The position numbers were made by a program, and so were the translations under genes. From Bacteroidetes bacterium UBA6183 (GTDB taxonomy: Bacteria; Bacteroidota; Bacteroidia; UKL13-3), in the NCBI GenBank assembly GCA_002422865.1, contig DITN01000065.1, forward strand, positions 1-13,767: a stretch of 13,767 nucleotides of DNA, written 5' to 3'. Below the pieces are notes generated by a model that saw only the letters and a program-made list of their open reading frames with translations, was not told the origin of the DNA and searched no databases. Position 1 is the stretch's first letter; each line of letters starts with the position of its first letter. Of this stretch, positions 5,617 to 11,813 are shown piece by piece.

Positions 5617-7760
5617 TACAATTTTTCTAAAATATATCGTGTCATGCGCTCGTATAAATGCAAACGGGTTTTGGCACCACCAATACCATGGTTTTTATTC
5701 GGATAAAATTCACTGTCAAATTTTACCCCTTTATTAATCATCGCATTTACCATCTCTACTGCGTTTTGAAAATGCACATTATCATCAGCTGTACCATGAA
5801 TAATCAAATAATTACCTTTAATTTTTTCTACATGGTTAATTGGTGAGTTGTCGTCATAATTGGTTCCATTTTCTTGTGGTGTGCGCATAAAACGCTCGGT
5901 GTAAATATTGTCGTAATATTTCCAGTTGGTTACCGGAGCAACAGCAATGGCCGTTTTAAATACATCTGCTCCTTTACTAATACCTAGGCTCGACATGTAT
6001 CCACCAAAACTCCAACCCCAAATGCCCATGCGCGATGCATCAACATAAGGTAGTTTGCCTAACTGTTTGGCAACAAAAATCTGGTCTTCTATTTCGTATT
6101 TACCCAATTGCAAGTAAGTTACTTTTTTAAATGCTTCGCCTTTAAATCCGGTTCCTCTGCCATCCACACAAACAATAATGTAACCTTTTGCAGCAAGCAT
6201 TTGATACCAGAAATAATTTCCTCCCATCCAACGGTTAACGGCTAATTGGTGACCAGGGCCACCATATACGTACATCAATACCGGATATCTTTTGGTCGTA
6301 TCAAACTGTTTTGGTTTAATGATAAACGCATTCAAATTCTCTCCGTAAGCATTGGTGTAACTTACCATTTCGGCATTGGAGAGTGCATACTGTTGCATTT
6401 TATTTGCCAGTAATTTATTGTCTTCTAAAATACGAACTTCATTACCGATGGCATTACATAAAGCATAATAACTTGGTGTATTAATACTCGAATTACTCAA
6501 CATAAAGTAACTGAAATCGGCATTAAAAGTAGCGCTGTTCCAGCCTTTACGTGCAGTTAATTGTTTTTTGTTTTTACCATCTATACCAATGGTGTATACA
6601 TATCTTTCGGTTGAGTTAATTTCTGAAGTGCTGATGTACAAGGTTTTTGTTTTGGGGTTAATGCCGTAAAATTGATCTACATCCCAATTGCCTTGCGTAA
6701 TTTGCTTAATCAGTTTTCCATTCATGTTGTAGTGATACAAATGGTTCCAGCCACTTTTTTCGCTATTCATGATGAATGATTTTCCATCTGCTAAAAAGGT
6801 AATTTCGGATACATCAATATAGGCTTTATTTTCTTCGGTGTAAATGGTTTGGGTTGAACCGTTGGTGGTGTTTGCCAATAACAACTCCAGTTTGTTTTGA
6901 AGCCTGTTCATGCGTTGAATACAAAGTGTATTCGCATTTGGGGTCCAGTGTATACGTGGAATGTAAATGTCAGTTTCTTCACCAATATCTATTTTTGCAT
7001 TACTGCCTGTATTAAAATTGTAAGCATATATTTCAATTATTGAATTTGCTTCACCCGCTTTAGGATATTTAAACTTGTAATCTTCAGGGTAAAGCTTGCC
7101 GTACATAGGCATGTTAAATTCGCGCACTGCACTTTCATCAAACCTATAATAGGCCAACTGTGTGCTGTTGTTATTCCAATAAAAACCTTTACTTAAAGCA
7201 AATTCTTCCTCATAAACCCAATCGGTAGCACCATTAATAATACTGTTGGTTTTACCATCGGTGGTAATTTGGGTTTCTTTGTTTGTGCTTAAATCAAACA
7301 CATATAAATTGTTGTTTTTAACGTATGCTAATTTGTTTCCGTCCGGTGCAAACTCAGCCAACATCACTTGTTCATTTATGGGTTGAGTTAAGGTTTTACT
7401 ATTTATATCATACACATAAATATTTGCAGCAAATGAGTGTCGGTAAATTTGTTTGAAGTTGGTTTGCAGTAATATTTTTTGTTCGTTTTCACTAAAAGAA
7501 TACGAATATCCGTTGATGTTTACATCTGCTTTACGCAGTATCGTATCCACTATATTACCATCGGAAAAAGTATACCTGATGATATTTTCAAACTTGTCTT
7601 GGGCAGAGTAATACCTGCCATCATTCATCGAGTTAAACCCGGCAACACCTTTGGCATTAAAGGTTCCTTTTGTCCATATGTCTTCTAATGTAATCTCCTG
7701 CGCAATTGTGTAATTAAACGCAGAGGCGCAGAGGGCGCAGAGTATTAATATTTTTTTCAT
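5616..7760 (-). CDS. Dipeptidyl-peptidase IV (S9B family serine exopeptidase), periplasmic
   Basis: This 714-residue enzyme cuts Xaa-Pro or Xaa-Ala dipeptides from peptide N-termini. Residues 1-21 are a signal peptide (MKKILILCALCASAF... ending in AQ). An N-terminal propeller follows, with the DWVYEEEF motif (180-187) whose glutamates hold the substrate amino group. The C-terminal alpha/beta-hydrolase domain has Tyr499 in the YGGPG oxyanion motif, Ser584 in GWSFGGY, Asp659 in HGTADDNVHF and His691 in NHGIGG, so the triad is complete. Length is normal. Its ATG overlaps the GxxExxY stop (ATGA) and its stop overlaps the ATG of a 36-codon gene. Codons 7-16, the signal-peptide core, are encoded by an inverted repeat that bounds the upstream cassette. 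Peptide transporters lie downstream. Related S9B enzymes exist, but the Glu motif favours DPP-IV. Confidence 0.95.
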   Translation of the reverse strand: MKKILILCALCASAFNYTIAQEITLEDIWTKGTFNAKGVAGFNSMNDGRYYSAQDKFENIIRYTFSDGNIVDTILRKADVNINGYSYSFSENEQKILLQTNFKQIYRHSFAANIYVYDINSKTLTQPINEQVMLAEFAPDGNKLAYVKNNNLYVFDLSTNKETQITTDGKTNSIINGATDWVYEEEFALSKGFYWNNNSTQLAYYRFDESAVREFNMPMYGKLYPEDYKFKYPKAGEANSIIEIYAYNFNTGSNAKIDIGEETDIYIPRIHWTPNANTLCIQRMNRLQNKLELLLANTTNGSTQTIYTEENKAYIDVSEITFLADGKSFIMNSEKSGWNHLYHYNMNGKLIKQITQGNWDVDQFYGINPKTKTLYISTSEINSTERYVYTIGIDGKNKKQLTARKGWNSATFNADFSYFMLSNSSINTPSYYALCNAIGNEVRILEDNKLLANKMQQYALSNAEMVSYTNAYGENLNAFIIKPKQFDTTKRYPVLMYVYGGPGHQLAVNRWMGGNYFWYQMLAAKGYIIVCVDGRGTGFKGEAFKKVTYLQLGKYEIEDQIFVAKQLGKLPYVDASRMGIWGWSFGGYMSSLGISKGADVFKTAIAVAPVTNWKYYDNIYTERFMRTPQENGTNYDDNSPINHVEKIKGNYLIIHGTADDNVHFQNAVEMVNAMINKGVKFDSEFYPNKNHGIGGAKTRLHLYERMTRYILEKL
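7715..7742. repeat. Left inverted repeat of the GxxExxY cassette, inside the DPP-IV signal peptide
   Basis: The plus strand has three CGCAGAG heptamers at 7719-7725, 7727-7733 and 7736-7742, preceded by TAAA. The outer 19 bases, TAAACGCAGAGGCGCAGAG, are repeated exactly in inverted orientation at 8176-8194; over 28 bases 25 match. On the minus strand it is read as coding sequence for residues 7-16 of DPP-IV. Confidence 0.9.
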
Positions 7761-8146
7761 CTTAAATTATTTACTTTTCTTTTTATTCCCTTAGTTAAAA
7801 TTTCTTCGTGGAAGTTAACCAACAGACCTAATTTCTTGTCTGCTATTTTTAAATAGGTAACTAGTATCACTTCATGAATGGGCAGAACAGTTTCAATGGC
7901 TTTGAGTTCAAGAATTATTTCATCTTCAATTAAGAGGTCGAGTCTGAAGTTTTGATTAGTTCGTTCACCTTTATAAATAACGGGGAGATGAACTTGCCTT
8001 TCGAAAATCAATCCCTTGTTGCTAAGTTCAACAGCCAAGCATTCCTCATAAACGCTTTCAAGCAAACCAGGGCCGAGTTCTTTGTGAACGGCAATGCAGC
8101 AACCAATAATTTGCTCACTAATTCTGTTGTATTCTTTGATGTCCAA
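7757..8146 (-). CDS. GxxExxY family PD-(D/E)XK-like protein
   Basis: This 129-residue protein has the name-giving motif in HKELGPGLLESVYEECL (G27, E30, Y33) and a nuclease-like core with D70 in FRLDLL and E80-x-K82 in ILELKAIE, followed by YLK (98-100) and LGLLVNF (106-112). Length is normal. The reading frame contains no ATG: the only usual start codon that gives the family's normal N-terminus is TTG at 8146-8144. Its TGA stop overlaps the DPP-IV ATG (ATGA). It lies alone inside a pair of 28-bp inverted repeats. The family is widespread, its cellular role is not settled, and a nuclease activity is inferred from the fold. Its promoter is not evident. If it is translated, ribosomes would be delivered directly to the DPP-IV start. 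Confidence 0.88.
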   Translation of the reverse strand: MDIKEYNRISEQIIGCCIAVHKELGPGLLESVYEECLAVELSNKGLIFERQVHLPVIYKGERTNQNFRLDLLIEDEIILELKAIETVLPIHEVILVTYLKIADKKLGLLVNFHEEILTKGIKRKVNNLR

Positions 8147-8166
8147 GTTGTTATTTGTTAATAAAA

Positions 8167-8194
8167 CTCTGTGTACTCTGCGCCTCTGCGTTTA
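8167..8194. repeat. Right inverted repeat of the GxxExxY cassette
   Basis: Read on the minus strand this is TAAACGCAGAGGCGCAGAG followed by TACACAGAG, so the third heptamer has drifted to CACAGAG. It lies 20 bases upstream of the GxxExxY start on one side and 10 bases before the oxidase start on the other. It therefore forms part of the leader of both genes. Confidence 0.9.
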
Positions 8195-8200
8195 TATTTG
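8193..8200 (+). promoter_or_regulatory. Possible -7 box (TATATTTG) next to the oxidase start codon
   Basis: The octamer matches TAnnTTTG and begins in the last two bases of the right inverted repeat, so cassette and flank meet within it. It ends 4 nt before the ATG at 8205, which would make the transcript leaderless. No -33 box is visible at the usual spacing. Confidence 0.22.
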
Positions 8201-8204
8201 AATC

Positions 8205-9602
8205 ATGCAATATAACAAAGTAACCGAAACGCAAATAAAAACCTTTCAGCAAATAGTTGGGCAACCGTTTGTCATTATTATTGATGAGGATAAGGCCGTT
8301 TACGCGCAAGACTACACGGAGGATTTGTATTATATGCCAGAAGTAGTTGTTAAACCTAAAACAGCGGAAGAAGTTGCGGCTATTGTTAAAGTTTGTTACG
8401 ATCATGATATTCCTATTACACCACGTGGTGCAGGCACAGGATTAAGTGGTGGAGCCTTACCTGTTTATGGCGGTGTAGTTATTGCCATGAGTCGCATGAA
8501 CCAAATTCTTGATATCGATGAACGTAATTTCCAGGTTACGGTTGAACCCGGTGTGATCAATGAAAATTTGCAACAAGCTGTTAAAGAAAAAGGGTTGTTT
8601 TATCCACCTGATCCTGCTAGTAAAGGTAGTTGTTTTTTAGGTGGAAATATTGCGCATGCAAGTGGTGGTCCGCGTGCATTAAAGTACGGTACCACCCGCG
8701 ATTATGTATTGAACTTGGAAGTGGTTTTACCAACCGGTGAAATTATCTGGACAGGAGCAAATACACTTAAATACTCAACAGGATATAACCTTACCCACTT
8801 GTTTATTGGTAGCGAAGGCACACTAGGTATTGTAACCAAAATGGTATTAAAGTTGATTCCTTTTCCGCAGCAAACGTTATTAATGTTAGCCCCGTTTTTA
8901 TCGCCCGAAAAAGCTTGTGAAGCCGTAAACGGAATTTTTTTAGCAGGATGTAATCCTAGTGCATGCGAGTTTGTAGAGCCAGAAGGATTCAGGCTTTCTG
9001 CTGATATGCTGAACATCAATTTTACCATTGATGAAGGTGTTGAAGCCTATTTGTTGATTGAAGTGGATGGCAATGACATGGATGCCATGCTTGCTGAATG
9101 CGAACGTATAAGTGATGTACTATATAAACACGAAAGTGGTGAAGTTTTGTTTGCACAAACAGCTGATGAGAAAGAATACTTTTGGAAGTTGCGCAGAAGC
9201 ATAGGAGAGGCCACCAAACATAACAATACCTACAAAGAAGAAGATACCGTTGTTCCTCGTGCCGAGTTACCTAAGTTATTTAGTGGAGTGAAAGCTATTG
9301 GTAATAAATATGGTTTTAGAACAGTGTGTTATGGGCATGCGGGTGACGGAAACCTTCACGTAAACATTCTCAGAGATGATTTAACAGAAGAGTTCTGGAA
9401 CACCACGTTAAATGATGCCATAGTTGAAATTTTTACCTTGTGTAAAGAATTGAAAGGAACGATTAGTGGTGAGCATGGAATAGGCTTGGTGCAAAAGCCT
9501 TATATGAAGGTGGTAATGCCTGAAATTCAATTGGAGTTGATGCGTAAAATTAAATCAGCTTTTGATCCCAAAGGACTATTAAATCCAGGAAAAATATTTT
9601 AA
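8205..9602 (+). CDS. FAD-linked oxidase of the GlcD / D-lactate dehydrogenase type
   Basis: This 465-residue flavoprotein oxidises a 2-hydroxy acid such as glycolate or D-lactate. The N-terminal FAD-binding (PCMH-type) domain spans about residues 40-220, with PRGAGTGLSGGA (73-84), PPDPASKGSCFLGGNIA (134-150) and IGSEGTLGIV (201-210). The C-terminal FAD-oxidase domain has the YGHAGDGNLH motif (376-385), GTISGEHGIG (418-427) and the usual end FDPKGLLNPGKIF. Length fits GlcD without fused iron-sulphur domains, and no GlcE or GlcF gene is visible nearby, so it may act alone or with partners elsewhere. The start is the first in-frame ATG; MQYNKVTETQ fits the family N-terminus. The gene ends at a bidirectional terminator. 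The exact substrate cannot be read from sequence, so I leave the symbol empty. Confidence 0.92.
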   Translation: MQYNKVTETQIKTFQQIVGQPFVIIIDEDKAVYAQDYTEDLYYMPEVVVKPKTAEEVAAIVKVCYDHDIPITPRGAGTGLSGGALPVYGGVVIAMSRMNQILDIDERNFQVTVEPGVINENLQQAVKEKGLFYPPDPASKGSCFLGGNIAHASGGPRALKYGTTRDYVLNLEVVLPTGEIIWTGANTLKYSTGYNLTHLFIGSEGTLGIVTKMVLKLIPFPQQTLLMLAPFLSPEKACEAVNGIFLAGCNPSACEFVEPEGFRLSADMLNINFTIDEGVEAYLLIEVDGNDMDAMLAECERISDVLYKHESGEVLFAQTADEKEYFWKLRRSIGEATKHNNTYKEEDTVVPRAELPKLFSGVKAIGNKYGFRTVCYGHAGDGNLHVNILRDDLTEEFWNTTLNDAIVEIFTLCKELKGTISGEHGIGLVQKPYMKVVMPEIQLELMRKIKSAFDPKGLLNPGKIF

Positions 9603-9633
9603 CAAGTAAATTTTATCAAAACACAATGGCAAT

Positions 9634-9668
9634 AAAAAAGGCATTCGCGATAAACGAATGCCTTTTTT
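9634..9668. terminator. Bidirectional intrinsic terminator between convergent genes
   Basis: GGCATTCG (9640-9647) pairs perfectly with CGAATGCC (9655-9662) around a 7-base loop. Six T residues follow on the plus strand, and five A residues precede it, giving a U-run on the minus strand. It lies 31 bases after the oxidase stop and 19 bases after the end of the minus-strand secreted-protein gene, so it can serve both. Confidence 0.92.
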
Positions 9669-9687
9669 GTATTTTTAATGAGGTTGA

Positions 9688-11577
9688 TTACTCAACAATA
9701 AATTTACGGGTAACCTTAAACTCACCTGCTTCAACAGTATAGAAGTATATACCTGCTTTAGCACTTGCCATGTTCACATCAAAGTTGTTTACACCTGCAG
9801 GACTGTTAGCAAAAGTATTGCTGTAAACAGTTTGTCCAATCATGTTTACTACACTGATTTTAACATCTGAGCTACGGTTTAATTTTACCGGAACGTTAGT
9901 GTTTACATCAAATGGATTCGGGAAGTTTTGCTCTAACGAGAATAGGTCGTTGGCTTCATTTAAACCTACTACGTTTTTGTCAAAAATATCTTCAACCGGA
10001 ATTTGGTAGTAAACGATATCATAAGGACCTACTTTCTCTGCATTGTTTGTTGCATCATAAAAACCTTGGTTACGGGTGTTCATAAAGGTTAAGTGAAGGT
10101 TGGTTCTGCAATCAGCAGCAACACTTGCAAATGTTTGCTCTTCATTTAATCCCATGGTAGCAGTAATGTTAACCGGTGCTAACCAGGTTAAACCATTGTC
10201 AACAGAAGCAGCTACATAAATGTCGTAAAATGCTTGACCTTGTTGGTCTAAGTCGTTGTCTGTTAAACCTTGGTAAACAACATAAATAGTATCGCCACTG
10301 TTAACTGCTGAAGGTGCAGTAGCCAATTTACTTAAGTTGCCATATCTGGTTCTGTTATCAATTACTTGTCCTACGGTTAATACTTCGTCAGCATCAGTTG
10401 GATCTTCAGGAGAGAAACCGGCCAATAGCAGAGAATCAGGACGACCTTCATACCAATGTGCAATGGTATTTTGTCCAGGGAAGTAGCTATAAGTTGTGTT
10501 ACCGTTGGTTGTGTCGTTATCAAACATACGTCCGTACGACCAGAAACAATGTGCATTTCCTGTTGCATCCAATGTTACAGATAATGCTCCGTCAGTGCTA
10601 TATGGTGTATCCAACACTAATTGGCGGTAATCAAATGCAGGAACCGGAAACGAATCGATGATTGTTTTGGTCCATGTAGCTCCATTATCAGCAGATTTCC
10701 ATAAAGCGATGTCATCTGTTAATCCACCCATTAAAATAGCCACATTGTTACCTTTTGCATCAATGGCATAATTATCACCACCACCTGCATAATAACGTGT
10801 GCTATCATAACCCGGTAAAGTTTGGTTAACTACATCCCATACATTGGTACGTAAGTTTAAACGAGAATATACTTGCGGAGCGCGAACGCCATTCAGTCTA
10901 ACACGGCTTGGTTGACGGGTTGATGAATCGGTGTATGATGCAATCACAATCATGTAATCGCCAGACACTGCTGTACGCGGCCATAATACACCCGGTAACG
11001 TTTTTGTAGTATCTAATGCGCTTACTCCTGTCCATGAGTTTGAACCAATAGTTCCGTTGGTGTTAAACAACATACCTCCAGAGTATCCATCAGAATCAAC
11101 TTTATGAGAAAGTATGATTTCTGTGCCACTGATTGGGTCATAATCAAAATTCGGGTAACCTGTTCTTCTGCTTTCAATTCTGTTTTTTGAAACGGTTCCC
11201 CAAGCTGTTCCGTCAAAGTGGTTATAACCTGTACCGCGACCTAGATATCCTGTTCCAGGCCCGTCAGTAGATGTTGTCCAGATTACTGATTTTTTACCGT
11301 TAGGATAAGTGATGATACGTCTGTATGTAGATGCATTGGTTGGACGATCGAATTCAGTTTGCCCTACAACAACCCAAGTAGAGTTTTTGCCGTAACCCTT
11401 GCCTGTTAAGCCTACTCTGCTGGTAGCTTGACGGTTGATTACCGGTGATGCAGGTGTAAAATCACCTGTTTGCTTACTGGTTGTTTTGGCTTGATTTCCC
11501 AAATCACCCGTTTGAGGTGCCTGAGCATTAGCCGCAATACTTGCTGCTAATAATCCTAGTAAGTAGAATTTTTTCAT
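9688..11577 (-). CDS. Secreted Asp-box (sialidase-like fold) protein with type IX secretion sorting domain
   Basis: This 629-residue protein has a signal peptide (MKKFYLLGLLAASIAANAQ, cleaved near 19) and a polar linker to about residue 55. A large beta-rich region follows with two Asp-boxes, SADNGATW (295-302) and SVDNGLTW (458-465), as in BNR/sialidase-like propellers. It ends in a Por/T9SS type A sorting domain (about 549-629: LEQNFPNPF, DVKISVVNMIGQTVY, AGIYFYTVE, VTRKFIVE). It should cross the outer membrane through the T9SS and be released or anchored on the surface. I see no sialidase catalytic arginine triad, so an enzyme role is not supported; binding or a structural role is equally possible. 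It is divergent from dnaE and convergent with the oxidase, so it is probably transcribed alone. Confidence 0.88.
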   Translation of the reverse strand: MKKFYLLGLLAASIAANAQAPQTGDLGNQAKTTSKQTGDFTPASPVINRQATSRVGLTGKGYGKNSTWVVVGQTEFDRPTNASTYRRIITYPNGKKSVIWTTSTDGPGTGYLGRGTGYNHFDGTAWGTVSKNRIESRRTGYPNFDYDPISGTEIILSHKVDSDGYSGGMLFNTNGTIGSNSWTGVSALDTTKTLPGVLWPRTAVSGDYMIVIASYTDSSTRQPSRVRLNGVRAPQVYSRLNLRTNVWDVVNQTLPGYDSTRYYAGGGDNYAIDAKGNNVAILMGGLTDDIALWKSADNGATWTKTIIDSFPVPAFDYRQLVLDTPYSTDGALSVTLDATGNAHCFWSYGRMFDNDTTNGNTTYSYFPGQNTIAHWYEGRPDSLLLAGFSPEDPTDADEVLTVGQVIDNRTRYGNLSKLATAPSAVNSGDTIYVVYQGLTDNDLDQQGQAFYDIYVAASVDNGLTWLAPVNITATMGLNEEQTFASVAADCRTNLHLTFMNTRNQGFYDATNNAEKVGPYDIVYYQIPVEDIFDKNVVGLNEANDLFSLEQNFPNPFDVNTNVPVKLNRSSDVKISVVNMIGQTVYSNTFANSPAGVNNFDVNMASAKAGIYFYTVEAGEFKVTRKFIVE

Positions 11578-11620
11578 TGGTGTATTTGTGTTTAGTTAAG
11601 TTTAAATTTTCTTAAAAAAT

Positions 11621-11628
11621 CAAATGTA
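11621..11628 (-). promoter_or_regulatory. Probable -7 box (TACATTTG) of the secreted Asp-box protein gene
   Basis: The minus strand reads TACATTTG, matching TAnnTTTG, 43 nt upstream of the ATG at 11577. This allows an A/T-rich leader of roughly 40 nt. About 20 nt further upstream is only a weak TTTA in place of the -33 TTG. The position is plausible for a stand-alone gene. Confidence 0.4.
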
Positions 11629-11716
11629 TAAAAGTTTTTAGTAATGTGTAAAGAAAAAGTTAACAACGTTAAATTATGACAAAAACTCCGTCAAATAGTT
11701 TTAAATGAAGAGTATC

Positions 11717-11724
11717 TAAGTTTG
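11717..11724 (+). promoter_or_regulatory. Possible -7 box (TAAGTTTG) of dnaE
   Basis: This plus-strand octamer matches TAnnTTTG and lies 89 nt before the dnaE ATG in the 236-base divergent intergenic region. No good -33 box is present. I see no other structure or small gene in this intergenic region. Confidence 0.3.
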
Positions 11725-11813
11725 TAAAATGGTTGCACGCCTTAGTTTTCAACACTACACCAAAGTTTTTGGTTATTGAGTAAATTAGCCCTCCAATTTC
11801 AGTAAAATTTAAA

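Larger units (their letters stand above)
7715..8194. mobile_element. Putative 480-bp cassette: GxxExxY gene between 28-bp inverted repeats
   Basis: The cassette consists of two inverted repeats (7715-7742 and 8167-8194) around one 130-codon gene. The repeats are 25/28 identical with a perfect 19-base outer part. No transposase is present. I could not find a convincing target duplication: the left flank ends GTAAT and the right flank begins TATTTG. The form suggests a non-autonomous element, or a repeat-nuclease unit that spreads by recombination. Its left end lies within the DPP-IV reading frame and its right end stops 10 nt before the oxidase ATG. Mobility is inferred from structure only. 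Confidence 0.55.

Noticed and set aside
7715..8194. A conventional insertion sequence
   Set aside because: No transposase is encoded and I found no target-site duplication; only the inverted repeats and one nuclease-like gene support a mobile unit, so it is labelled putative.
8151..8405. An 84-codon minus-strand open frame covering the right inverted repeat and the start of the oxidase gene
   Set aside because: It runs antisense through the conserved oxidase N-terminus, and its C-terminal part is just the translated repeat.
8205..9602. Naming the oxidase glcD
   Set aside because: The family is clear, but glycolate and D-lactate oxidases cannot be separated here and no glcE or glcF neighbours are seen.
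10398..10661. Plus-strand open frame antisense to the secreted protein
   Set aside because: It is a shadow of the Asp-box protein gene, with no start context or recognisable domain.
9688..11577. Annotation as a sialidase
   Set aside because: Two Asp-boxes are present, but I could not find the FRIP-type motif or arginine triad; Asp-boxes also occur in non-enzymatic propellers.
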